A stretch of DNA of 26,244 nt from JAHWJR01 sp035942035. GTDB lineage: Bacteria > Actinomycetota > Acidimicrobiia > Acidimicrobiales > CADCSY01. Location of the stretch: contig DASZDK010000086.1 in assembly GCA_035942035.1 (NCBI GenBank), positions 1 to 26,244 on the forward strand. The letters run 5' to 3'. Below, piece by piece: positions 15,845 to 23,979 of this stretch; positions within the stretch are counted from its first letter, which is position 1, and the number at the start of each line of letters is the position of its first letter. The translations under genes were made by a program, and so were the position numbers. The notes under the pieces are model-generated. The model did not search any database, was not told where the DNA came from, and worked only from the letters and a program-made list of their open reading frames with translations.

Positions 15845-16977
15845 CCCTGTCGGCCGGCAACGACGCCGTGCGGGGCCCGGCGCGCGTCGGACGCCGTACC
15901 AAGGACCTGATCCCCACCCTGCGACCGGGAGACGTGGCCGTCATCGACCACGCCGACCTCGACCGCGTGGCCGCTGAGGGACTGGTGCTGGCGGGCCCCG
16001 CCGCCGTGGTCAACGCTGCCCCTTCGATCTCCGGCCGCTACCCCAACGTGGGCCCGCTGCTCATCACCGCCGCCGGCATCCCGCTGCTCGACGGGGTGGG
16101 AGCCGAGGTGATGGCGGCGGTCCGAGACGGCGAGAGCGTCTCCATCTGCGAGGACCGGTTCGAGTCACCCACGTGGTCCGGGCAGGGCACCCGCCAGAGC
16201 ATCGCCACGCTGGAGCAGCTGATCGAGCAGTCCAGGGCCGCCATCGGCGACGAGTTGGAGCGCTTCGCCACCAACACGCTGGAGTACCTCCGCACCGAGC
16301 ACCGCCACCTGCTGGGCGACATCAAGATCCCCGACGCCGGGCTCGACCTCGCCGGACGTCACGTGCTCGTGGTCGTGCGCGGCCACGACTACCGGGAGGA
16401 CCTGGACGCGCTACGCCGGGGTGGCTACCTCGACGAGATGAGCCCCGTGCTGGTGGGCGTCGACGGCGGTGCCGACGCTCTGCTCGACCTCGGCCGGCGC
16501 CCCGACATCATCATCGGTGACATGGACTCGGTGTCCGAGCAGGCCCTGCGTTGCGGCGCCACCCTGGTCGTCCATGCCTATCCCGGCGGATGCGCCCCGG
16601 GGGCTGACCGCCTCGATGCCCTGCACCTGGCCTATGAGGTGTTCGAGGCGCCGGGCACCAGCGAGGACATCGCTCTGTTGCTGGCCCACGAAGGCGGCGC
16701 CGAGCTCATCGTGGCTGTGGGCACCCACAACTCCATGGTGGAGTTCCTGGACAAGGGCCGGGCGGGCATGGCCTCGACGTTCCTCGTCCGGATGAGGGTC
16801 GGGCCGAGCATGGTCGACGCCAAGGGGGTGAGCCGGCTGTACCAGTCCCGTGTCCGAAGGGGAGACATGTTGCTGCTGGTCGTGGCGGCGCTGTTCTCGC
16901 TCGTCATCGTCACCGCCGTGAGCCAGCCCGCCCGCCTGTTCCTGGAGAACCTCTGGAACGCGCTCCGGTTGGGCTGA
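15841..16977 (+). CDS. steA: SteA-like cytokinetic-ring / envelope protein (Rv1697 family)
   Basis: 378 residues. It belongs to the actinobacterial family described in corynebacteria as SteA, a septum-associated protein that works with SteB. The central part (about 170-300) resembles a thiamin pyrophosphokinase-type fold: VLVGVDGGADALLDLG (203-218), PDIIIGDMDSVSEQ (221-234) and later THNSMVEFLDKGRAGMASTF. A single C-terminal membrane helix (about 343-362, MLLLVVAALFSLVIVTAV) anchors it, so most of the protein should be cytoplasmic. Thiamine metabolism is unlikely given the neighbours and the membrane anchor. The start overlaps the recN stop by 4 bp and the end overlaps the next start by 1 bp (TGATG). 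Confidence 0.9.
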   Translation: MTLSAGNDAVRGPARVGRRTKDLIPTLRPGDVAVIDHADLDRVAAEGLVLAGPAAVVNAAPSISGRYPNVGPLLITAAGIPLLDGVGAEVMAAVRDGESVSICEDRFESPTWSGQGTRQSIATLEQLIEQSRAAIGDELERFATNTLEYLRTEHRHLLGDIKIPDAGLDLAGRHVLVVVRGHDYREDLDALRRGGYLDEMSPVLVGVDGGADALLDLGRRPDIIIGDMDSVSEQALRCGATLVVHAYPGGCAPGADRLDALHLAYEVFEAPGTSEDIALLLAHEGGAELIVAVGTHNSMVEFLDKGRAGMASTFLVRMRVGPSMVDAKGVSRLYQSRVRRGDMLLLVVAALFSLVIVTAVSQPARLFLENLWNALRLG

Positions 16978-17957
16978 TGGTCAACTTCCGCTACCACATC
17001 ATCTCCGTCGTGGCCGTGTTCCTCGCCTTGGGCGTCGGCGTGGTGATGGGGAGCGCGGTCATCGACCGGGCGGTGGTCGGCACCCTGCGGGAACAGCAGG
17101 CCGCCATCGACCGGCGGATCGACGAGGTGCTGCAGGAGAAGGGGGAGCTCGAGGCGCTCCTGGCCGAGCAGCAGCAGGTTTCAGAGCAGCTCGCCGACGA
17201 GGGGAGCCAGCGATTGCTGTCCGGTCAGCTGAGCGGGGTCCCCGTCGTGGTGGTCGCCGTCAAGGACGTGGACTCCACCGCCCTGGACGACGTCGTGCAG
17301 GGCCTGCGCACTGCCGACGCCGACTACGAGGGCACGGTGCAGCTCACCGAGCGCCTGGCGCTGACCACCGAGGAGCAGCGCCGGGACCTGGCCCGGGCGC
17401 TGGGCGCACCCGAGGAGCGGGCGGTGAGTGAGCTGCGGGCCCTGGCCGTCGATCACCTCACCAGCACGCTGGTGCCGGCGGCCGGCGCCGAGGAGGACTC
17501 CTCGCCGGCGACCGGTGAGGTCCTGGCCGAGCTGCGCGCCGCCGGCTTCGTGGACTACGAGGCCCCCGAGGGGCGCCCGGGGGGCATCAGCGAGCTCGTC
17601 ATGGCCGGGGCCACCGTGGTCCTGGTCTCGGACGCAGGCGCGGCGCTGAGCTACGAGGAGTGGATTCGCCCCCTGGTGGAGGCTTTGACGGCAGACCGTG
17701 ACCGTGACGGCAGACCCGACGTCGCCCTCCTGGCCGTCGAGGCGCTCGGTACGGAGGAGGTGGCCGAGAGCGAGGCGGAGTTCACCCAGGCGCTGCGGGC
17801 CGACGACACCCTGTCTGCCCGCCTGTCGACGGTCAACAACGTCGACAGGTTCGCCGGGCGGCTGGCGGCGGTGCTGGCCATCCAGGACCTGGCCGACGGG
17901 CGGGTGGGCCACTACGGCCGGGGCGCCCAGCGGCTGATCCCGGCCCCGTCCCGGTGA
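16977..17957 (+). CDS. steB: SteB / MctB-like membrane-anchored envelope protein (Rv1698 family)
   Basis: 326 residues. One N-terminal membrane helix (about 7-27, HIISVVAVFLALGVGVVMGS) is followed by a coiled coil (about 36-75, REQQAAIDRRIDEVLQEKGE onward) and an extracytoplasmic domain. The opening MVNFRYHIISVVAVFLALGV is typical of the Rv1698 family, named MctB in mycobacteria (linked to copper export and once proposed as a channel) and SteB in corynebacteria (activator of septal cell-wall hydrolysis with SteA). With SteA directly upstream and MurJ directly downstream, the division/envelope role fits better than copper transport. That choice is an inference. It overlaps murJ by 4 bp (GTGA). 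Confidence 0.88.
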   Translation: MVNFRYHIISVVAVFLALGVGVVMGSAVIDRAVVGTLREQQAAIDRRIDEVLQEKGELEALLAEQQQVSEQLADEGSQRLLSGQLSGVPVVVVAVKDVDSTALDDVVQGLRTADADYEGTVQLTERLALTTEEQRRDLARALGAPEERAVSELRALAVDHLTSTLVPAAGAEEDSSPATGEVLAELRAAGFVDYEAPEGRPGGISELVMAGATVVLVSDAGAALSYEEWIRPLVEALTADRDRDGRPDVALLAVEALGTEEVAESEAEFTQALRADDTLSARLSTVNNVDRFAGRLAAVLAIQDLADGRVGHYGRGAQRLIPAPSR

Positions 17958-19594
17958 GGGCACCCGGGCCCCCGCCGGCCGGCGCCGGTGCCGGCGCCGC
18001 CACGCCCACCGTCGACCTCGCCCGCACGACGGCGGCCATGACCGTGCTCACCCTGGTGTCGCGGGTCACCGGCCTCGTACGGGTGCTGGTGGTGGCCGCC
18101 GTGCTCGGCACCACCTTCCTCGGCAACACCTACCAGTCGGCCAACACGGTGCCCAACCTGTTGTTCGAGCTGTTCGCCGCCGGCGCGCTGCAAGCGGTGA
18201 TGATCCCCGCCATGGTCGAGCTGTTCGACCGGGGCGACGAGGCCGAGGCGTCGCGAGTGGCGGGCTCCCTCCTGGGCCTGGCCCTGGCCGGCCTGGCCGT
18301 GGTGGCCGCCGTGGGGATGCTGGCGGCGCCGTGGGTCATGCGGGTCCTGGTCGCCGGTGTGGAGTCGCCCGAGGTCCGTGCCGCCCAGATCCGCCTGGGC
18401 ACGATCCTTCTGTGGTTCTTCCTGCCCCAGCTGGTGCTCTACGCCGCCGGCATGGTGGCCACGGGGGTCCTGAACGCCCGGGGGCGCTTCACCGCTCCCG
18501 TCGCCGCACCCGTGGCCAACAACATCGTCGTCATTGCCTCCTACGGGGTGTTCTGGCTGCTCCGGGGAGGGGCGGCTCCCGGGCTCGACCTGACCCCCGC
18601 CCAGATCGGCGTGCTCGGCCTCGGCACGACGCTGGGCGTACTGGCGCTGTCGGCGCTGCCGGTGCTGGCGGTGGTCCGCAGCGGCTTCCCCCTGCGGCCT
18701 CGGCTCGACCACCGCCACCCCGAGGTGCGCCGCATCGTCCGCCGCAGCGGCTGGGCCGCCGTGTTCCTGGGCAGCACCCAGATGCTCCTCGGGGTCGTCC
18801 TCGTCCTGGCCAACGGAGTGGAGGGCGGCGTGGTCGCCTACCAGGTGGCCTACACCATCTTCCTCCTGCCCCACGCCCTGTTCGCCCTGCCCGTCCTGAC
18901 CACGCTGTTCCCGGCACTGGCCCGCCGTGCCTCGGCCGGCGATCACCCCGGGTTCGCCAATGCCGTCGCCGCCGGCGTGCGGGCCATCGCCTACTTCGTC
19001 CTGCCGGCCGCCGCCGCCCTGGCCGCCCTCTCCTCCCCCCTCACGCGGGTGCTGCTCTTCGGCGAGAGCGCCGGCGACGGGGCGGTGGTGGTGGCCGAGG
19101 CGGTGGTCGCCTTCGCCCCGGGCCTGCTGGGCTACGGCGCCTTCTTGTTCCTGACCCGGGCGCTGTACGCGGTGGGTGACACCCGGACGCCGAGCCTGGT
19201 GCACGTCGGCGTGGTGGTGGGGGCAGCGCTGGCCATGGCCGGGATCTCTGCCATCGCCGGGGCCGACCGGGTACCGGGGCTCGCTGCCGCCCACTCCCTC
19301 GCCTATCTGGTGGGCGCCGTGGTGCTCGCCCGGCGGGTCCCGCTCCGCGCCCGGTTGGCCCAGGGCACCATGCCGTCGCTGCTCCGACCCGTGGCCGGCG
19401 GTGTTGCCGCCGCCATCGCCGCCGGCGGGGTCATGTGGCTGGTCCAGCAGCCGTTCGACATTGCCGGGCGAATCGGTGCGCTTGCCGTGCTGGCCGGGGC
19501 CGGCGTCGCCGGGGCCGCCGTGTACCTGGGCGCCCAGGCGCTGCTCGGCACCCGGCCGGCCACCATCGCCGGGCTGCTGCGCTCCCATGGCTGA
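17954..19594 (+). CDS. murJ: MurJ/MviN-type lipid II flippase
   Basis: 546 residues, integral membrane, about 13-14 helices of the MOP superfamily. It flips lipid-linked peptidoglycan precursor to the outer face of the membrane. Family marks are VSRVTGLVRVLVVAAVLGTT (about 36-55), then the YQSANTVPNLLFELFAAGAL block, then VLNARGRFTAPVAAPVANN. The first 20 residues are a Pro/Gly/Ala-rich, probably cytoplasmic extension. No pseudokinase or extracytoplasmic C-terminal domain of the mycobacterial type is attached. The GTG start overlaps the steB stop codon. In mycobacteria murJ lies elsewhere in the genome, so its insertion between steB and pyrG is a local feature that enriches this block for envelope functions. 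A transporter for another lipid-linked glycan cannot be excluded. Confidence 0.92.
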   Translation: MRAPGPPPAGAGAGAATPTVDLARTTAAMTVLTLVSRVTGLVRVLVVAAVLGTTFLGNTYQSANTVPNLLFELFAAGALQAVMIPAMVELFDRGDEAEASRVAGSLLGLALAGLAVVAAVGMLAAPWVMRVLVAGVESPEVRAAQIRLGTILLWFFLPQLVLYAAGMVATGVLNARGRFTAPVAAPVANNIVVIASYGVFWLLRGGAAPGLDLTPAQIGVLGLGTTLGVLALSALPVLAVVRSGFPLRPRLDHRHPEVRRIVRRSGWAAVFLGSTQMLLGVVLVLANGVEGGVVAYQVAYTIFLLPHALFALPVLTTLFPALARRASAGDHPGFANAVAAGVRAIAYFVLPAAAALAALSSPLTRVLLFGESAGDGAVVVAEAVVAFAPGLLGYGAFLFLTRALYAVGDTRTPSLVHVGVVVGAALAMAGISAIAGADRVPGLAAAHSLAYLVGAVVLARRVPLRARLAQGTMPSLLRPVAGGVAAAIAAGGVMWLVQQPFDIAGRIGALAVLAGAGVAGAAVYLGAQALLGTRPATIAGLLRSHG

Positions 19595-20711
19595 CGGCGT
19601 GCCCGTGCTCCAGCTCCTCGGGCCCTCCACCGGGGGCATCCGCCGGCACGTGGCCCACCTGGCGGAGACCCTGCGCCACCGCGGGTGGCAGGTGGAGACC
19701 GCCGGCCCCGCCGGAGTGCTCGACGGGCTCGCTCCGCTCGACCACGTGGTGGAGATCCCTGCCGGAGTGGGCCCAGGGGGGGCCTGGCGGGCCCGCAGCG
19801 GCCTGGCCCGGGCGGTCGAGGGCACCGCCCTGGTCCACGCCCACGGGCTGAAGGCGGGGTGGCTGGCGACGTCCCTGCGCCGGCGGCCGCCGGTGGTGGT
19901 GACCGTGCACAACCTGGTCCTGACCGAGGTGGCCGGCCCGGCAGCGTGGCCGCTGCAGCGGCTGGAGGCACTCCTGCCCCGCGTGGCCGACGCCACGGTG
20001 GCCACCTCGGCCGAGGTGGCCCGGCGCTTCGCCGGCGCCCCTGGTGCCGACCGCATCGCCGTGGTGCCGCCGGCGTGGCCACCGCCCCGTGCCCGCCGAC
20101 CGACCGGCGAGGTCCGGGCCGAGCTGGGGCTCGGCCCTGGCCACGTCCTGTTGGTCACCGCCGCCCGCCTGCACCTCCAGAAGGGGCTCGACGTGCTCCT
20201 CGACGCCGTCGCCCTCCTACGGGGGCGACGACCGGAGGTGCGTTGCGCCGTGGCGGGGGAGGGGCCACTGGAGGCGACGCTGCGCCGGCGGGTCGACGAG
20301 CTCCGCCTCGCCGAGGAGGTCCTGCTGACCGGGGCCCGGGACGACATGGCCGACCTGTTGGCCGCAGCCGACGTGGTGGTGATCCCGTCCCGGTGGGAGT
20401 CCGGGCCTCTGGTGCTGTTCGAGGCGCTGGCCCTGGGCCGGCCGGTGGTGAGCACGCCCGTCGGCGCCGCGCCCAGCTTGCTCGCCGACCGCGACGGTGA
20501 CGGCTGCGGTGGTCGCCTGGTTGCCGTGGACGACCCGGCGGCGCTGGCCGAGGCGGTGGCGGAGGTGCTCGACGACCCGAAGGGAGCGGCGGCCATGGCG
20601 GTGGCCGGTCGGCGCCGCGTCGCCGCTGCCTACGGCGACGACGTGCTGATCGCACCCCTCGAGGCGCGGTACCGCGCCCTGACGGCGAACCGGTGCGCCG
20701 CCGGCGCCTGA
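19587..20711 (+). CDS. GT4-family (GT-B fold) glycosyltransferase
   Basis: 374 residues, likely peripheral to the membrane. The opening VLQLLGPSTGGIRRHVAHLA is the typical GT4 acceptor-side start with the GG(I/V)xRH element. The C-terminal domain has TAARLHLQKGLDVLLDA (about 189-205) and the E-x7-E nucleotide-sugar motif region PSRWESGPLVLFEALALGRP (about 264-283), ending GAAPSLL. It transfers a sugar from an activated donor with retention of configuration; donor and acceptor are unknown. The ATG at 19587 overlaps murJ by 8 bp and the stop overlaps the next ATG (TGATG), so these genes are surely co-translated. The company of MurJ and a MraY-like enzyme suggests a lipid-linked envelope glycan as acceptor. 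Confidence 0.9.
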   Translation: MADGVPVLQLLGPSTGGIRRHVAHLAETLRHRGWQVETAGPAGVLDGLAPLDHVVEIPAGVGPGGAWRARSGLARAVEGTALVHAHGLKAGWLATSLRRRPPVVVTVHNLVLTEVAGPAAWPLQRLEALLPRVADATVATSAEVARRFAGAPGADRIAVVPPAWPPPRARRPTGEVRAELGLGPGHVLLVTAARLHLQKGLDVLLDAVALLRGRRPEVRCAVAGEGPLEATLRRRVDELRLAEEVLLTGARDDMADLLAAADVVVIPSRWESGPLVLFEALALGRPVVSTPVGAAPSLLADRDGDGCGGRLVAVDDPAALAEAVAEVLDDPKGAAAMAVAGRRRVAAAYGDDVLIAPLEARYRALTANRCAAGA

Positions 20712-23059
20712 TGGGCCGCGCCCGGCGGGGCCTCCTGGCCCTCGCCCTGGTGGCCCTGGTCCTGACGCCGGCTTCCGTCGGCACCGCTGAGACCCAGGCC
20801 GTGCCGGGTGACCCGCCGGCCGAGAAGGTACTGATCGTCAGCCTGCCCCGCCTGCGGTGGGTCGACGTAGCCGAGCACCGCCCTCCCGTCATCGCCGGCC
20901 TCCTCGGCCACAGCGCCGTCGCCTCCCTCAGCGTGCGCACCATCACCACCCTCACCCGCCCCGGTGACGCCTACGCCACCATCGGCGCCGGCAACCGGGC
21001 CCGGGCGGTGCCCGACGTGGCCGGCCTGGCCTTCTCGCTCGACGACCGTTACCAGGGCGAGGTCGTCGCCGACGTGTTCGCCCGTCGCTGCGCCTGCGCC
21101 GTCGACGGTGCCGCTGTGGTGCACCTGGGCGCCGGTCCCACCGTCGAGGCCAACCGGCGGTTGCGCTACGGGGCGGAACCTGGGGCCCTGACGACCGCAC
21201 TCGCCGAGGCAGGGCGGACGACTGCCGTCGTGGCCAACGCCGACCCCGGCTTCGCCGGCGACCAGCTGCACCGGGAGGCGGCCCTAGCCGTGACCGACAC
21301 TGAAGGGCGGGTCCCGGCGGGCACGGTGAGCCGGGAGCTGCTGACCGCCGACCCGTCGGCGCCCTTCGGGCTGCGCACCGACCCGAAGGCAACCGTCGAG
21401 GCCTTCGCCCGCGCGTGGGACTCGGCCGACGTTGTGCTGCTGGAGTTCGGCGACCTGGAGCGGGCCGACCGCTACGCGCCGTTGAGCACCTCGGCCGCCG
21501 CCGAACGGGCGCAGGCGACGGCCCTGGCCCGGGCCGACGAGGTGCTGGGCGACGTCCTGGCCGGCGTCGACCGGGAACGCCACTTGGTGGTGCTGGTCGC
21601 ACCCACCGAGCCGCGGGCCCTGCCCGTCGAGCTCACGGTCACCGCCGTGGCCGGTCCCGGGTTCGAGCCCGGGCTGGCCACCAGCGGCACCACCCGCCGG
21701 CCCGGCTACGTGACCCTGCCCGACCTGGCACCGACCGTGCTCGCCGCCCTGGGTGTGGAGGCGCCGACGGCGATGAACGGCGCCCCGGTCGCCGCCGTGG
21801 GAGGGCCCCGGCCCGGACCGTCCCTGTTCCAGCAGCTCGCCGGCGACAACGACCGAGCGGTGTTCCGCAACGGGGTCACCGGCCCCATCACCGTCGCCTT
21901 CATCGGCCTGCAGGTGGCGACCTACGGGCTGGCGGCGCTGGCCCTGCGGCGTCGCCGGCCGGGCCTGCGCCGGGTGGCCACGTATCTCGCCCTCACCGTC
22001 CTGGCCGTGCCCTCGGTGGCGTTCCTCTCGGGGTTGGTGCGCTACGCCGTGCTCGGCCCGGGCGGGTACGGGATCGCCGTCTTCGCCGCGGCCGCCGTCG
22101 TGGCCACGGTCGCCGGCCTTGCCGGTCGGATGGCTACCAGGTACCGGGTCGCTGCTGCCGGCCTGGCTCGAGCGACGGCGGCGCTGCTGCTCGCTGGACT
22201 GCTCCTCGGTGTCCTGCTGGTGGACATCGCCGCCGGGGGGCCGCTCCAGATCGACACCGTGTTCGGCTACGGGGGCGGTGCCATCGTCGCCGGACGCTTC
22301 GCCGGTTACGGCAACCTGGCGTTCGGCCTGGTGGCCATGGCGGCCATCGTGGTGGCGACCGGGGCCTGGGGCTGGTCGCGGACCGGGTCCGGCGGCAGCG
22401 GCGGCGCCGACCGGCACCTCCACGCGCTCCGGTCCGCCGGCAGGGGCCGGACCGCGGCAGTGGCCACGCTCTTCACCGTCACCGTCCTGGCCATCGGGTT
22501 GCCGGCGCTCGGGCTCAACGTCGGAGGTGTCCTGTCGGCGGTGCCCGCCTTTCTGGTCACGGTCCTCGTGCTGCGTGGTCGAGCGCTGGGGTTGACACGG
22601 TTGGCGGCTATCGCCGGCGCCACCATCACCGTGATCGCCGCCTTCGGCGCCGTCGACCTGCTCCGCCCACCGTCGGCCCGGACCCATCTCGGTCGCTTCC
22701 TGGCCCTCACCGCCGAGCAGGGCGTGGCCGGCGCCTCCACGGTGATCGAGCGCAAGATCGCCTCCAACCTGGCGATCCTCACCTCGTCGGTGTGGACGCT
22801 GTTGATCCCCGTGGCCATCGCTTTGCTGGTCTTCCTGGCGTGGCGCCACGCCGGCCTCCTCCGGCGCCTGGAATCGGTGTCTCCCGGAGCCCGAGCCTGT
22901 CTCGTCGGAGGCCTGGTCCTGGCCGTGCTGGGTGGCCTGTTGAACGACTCCGGGGTGGCCATCACCGGGATCATCTTCGCCGTGCTCCTGCCCTACCTCA
23001 CCGTGGTGGCCCTGGCCGCCGGGGACCCGGCGGCCCCGGCGCTCGACGACGGGACCTGA
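20711..23059 (+). CDS. Large membrane protein with alkaline-phosphatase-like ectodomain
   Basis: 782 residues from the ATG that overlaps the glycosyltransferase stop (TGATG); a GTG six codons earlier is possible. A signal peptide (about 1-26, RRGLLALALVALVLTPASVG) leads to an extracytoplasmic domain (about 30-385) with alkaline-phosphatase-superfamily features: LIVSLPRLRWVDV, then TRPGDAYATIGAGNRA (the usual nucleophile segment) and PDLAPTVLAALGVEAPTAMNG. Where active members have a metal-binding DH pair after a hydrophobic strand, this one reads LVVLVAPTEP, so catalytic activity is doubtful. The second half has about 11 membrane helices (about 390-770) that I cannot assign to a transporter or ligase family. 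By position it serves the same envelope pathway as its neighbours. Confidence 0.8.
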   Translation: MGRARRGLLALALVALVLTPASVGTAETQAVPGDPPAEKVLIVSLPRLRWVDVAEHRPPVIAGLLGHSAVASLSVRTITTLTRPGDAYATIGAGNRARAVPDVAGLAFSLDDRYQGEVVADVFARRCACAVDGAAVVHLGAGPTVEANRRLRYGAEPGALTTALAEAGRTTAVVANADPGFAGDQLHREAALAVTDTEGRVPAGTVSRELLTADPSAPFGLRTDPKATVEAFARAWDSADVVLLEFGDLERADRYAPLSTSAAAERAQATALARADEVLGDVLAGVDRERHLVVLVAPTEPRALPVELTVTAVAGPGFEPGLATSGTTRRPGYVTLPDLAPTVLAALGVEAPTAMNGAPVAAVGGPRPGPSLFQQLAGDNDRAVFRNGVTGPITVAFIGLQVATYGLAALALRRRRPGLRRVATYLALTVLAVPSVAFLSGLVRYAVLGPGGYGIAVFAAAAVVATVAGLAGRMATRYRVAAAGLARATAALLLAGLLLGVLLVDIAAGGPLQIDTVFGYGGGAIVAGRFAGYGNLAFGLVAMAAIVVATGAWGWSRTGSGGSGGADRHLHALRSAGRGRTAAVATLFTVTVLAIGLPALGLNVGGVLSAVPAFLVTVLVLRGRALGLTRLAAIAGATITVIAAFGAVDLLRPPSARTHLGRFLALTAEQGVAGASTVIERKIASNLAILTSSVWTLLIPVAIALLVFLAWRHAGLLRRLESVSPGARACLVGGLVLAVLGGLLNDSGVAITGIIFAVLLPYLTVVALAAGDPAAPALDDGT

Positions 23060-23060
23060 C

Positions 23061-23900
23061 ATGGCGGTGGCCGGTGGGTTGGTGCTGGGAGTGCTGACGG
23101 GCTGGCTGTCGTGGCGCGCCCTGGTCGGGGTGCTGGAGCGACCCTTGTTCGCCCGGGTGAACCATCGGGGCCGTTGCGTGCCGACCGCCGGCGGTCTGGT
23201 GCCGGCGGTGGCAACCGTGCTCCTCGCCGCCGGAGCCGCCGTCGCCGCCCCCGCCTCACTGCGGGAGGGCCACGCCGCCCCGGCGACATCCGTGGTGGTC
23301 GTCGTCCTCGGTCTGGCGCTGCTCGGGCTGGTCGACGACTTGGCCGGCAGCGGTGACGACGGGCGCGGCTTCCGCGGTCACGTCGCCGCCCTGCGACGGG
23401 GTCGACTCACCACCGGGGGGCTCAAGTTGGTGGGTGGGGGAGCGGTGAGCGTGGTGGCGTGCGCACCCATCTCCGGTGGCGGGGCGGTCCGCCTGCTGAC
23501 CGACGCCGTTCTCGTCGCCCTGGCCGCCAACCTTGCCAACCTGCTCGACCGGGCTCCCGGGCGCACCCTGAAGGGGTCGGCCGGCGCCTTCGCCGCTCTG
23601 GCCCTCGCCACGGGAATGCCTGCCGAGCTCGCCGGCGTGGCCGTGGTGGTCGGCGCCGCCCTGGCCCTCCTGCCCGCCGACCTGTCGGAACGGCTCATGC
23701 TCGGCGACACGGGCGCCAACGCCCTGGGCGGGGCCGCCGGCATCGGCGTGGTCCTCGCCGCCGGGCCCGGCACCCGCCTCGTCGTGCTGGCTTGCGTGGC
23801 GGCGCTCAACCTCGCCGGCGAGCTCGTGTCCTTCAGCCGGGTGATCGACGCCGTACCCGTCCTGCGGGCCGCCGACCGTGCCGGGCGCCCCCGGGACTGA
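23061..23900 (+). CDS. MraY/WecA-like phosphoglycosyl transferase (PNPT family), short
   Basis: 279 residues, multi-pass membrane protein; MraY and WecA have about 350 residues. Members transfer a sugar phosphate from a UDP-sugar to undecaprenyl phosphate. Motifs in order are NHRGRCVPTAGGLV (34-47), GLVDDLAG (89-96) with the Asp pair 92-93, GGLKLVGGG (119-127), NLANLLDRAPGRTLKG (157-172) and MLGDTGANALGG (213-224). Thus the catalytic residues are retained even though the protein is short. It starts 1 bp after the upstream stop codon. With MurJ, GT4 and the phosphatase-like protein it completes a small set able to start, extend and export a lipid-linked glycan. It is not an obvious mraY, because the other mur genes are absent here. 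Confidence 0.88.
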   Translation: MAVAGGLVLGVLTGWLSWRALVGVLERPLFARVNHRGRCVPTAGGLVPAVATVLLAAGAAVAAPASLREGHAAPATSVVVVVLGLALLGLVDDLAGSGDDGRGFRGHVAALRRGRLTTGGLKLVGGGAVSVVACAPISGGGAVRLLTDAVLVALAANLANLLDRAPGRTLKGSAGAFAALALATGMPAELAGVAVVVGAALALLPADLSERLMLGDTGANALGGAAGIGVVLAAGPGTRLVVLACVAALNLAGELVSFSRVIDAVPVLRAADRAGRPRD

Positions 23901-23936
23901 CCCGGAGCAGTCGACCGCCGGTGGGCGGGCCTCGGG

Positions 23937-23979
23937 TAGCCTGTGATCCCGAGCAGGGAGCACCGACTCGGGAGGCAGC
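23937..23979 (+). promoter_or_regulatory. pyrG promoter and leader with hairpin over the ribosome binding site
   Basis: TAGCCT (23937-23942) is a candidate -10 box. Downstream, CCCGAG (23948-23953) can pair with CTCGGG (23967-23972). The right arm overlaps GGGAGG (23970-23975), the ribosome binding site 4 nt before the pyrG GTG. If transcription begins early enough to include the left arm, the hairpin would hide the ribosome binding site. The exact start is unknown, so this is tentative. Confidence 0.4.

Noticed and set aside
17912..20596. An 894-codon open frame on the minus strand opposite murJ and the glycosyltransferase
   Set aside because: Its composition (Arg, Ser, Pro, Gly, His, Gln) is that of antisense G+C-rich sequence, with no motifs. 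The plus strand encodes clear MurJ and GT4 families over the same bases. The 813-codon frame at 10756-13197 and the 592-codon frame at 21284-23062 are rejected for the same reason.
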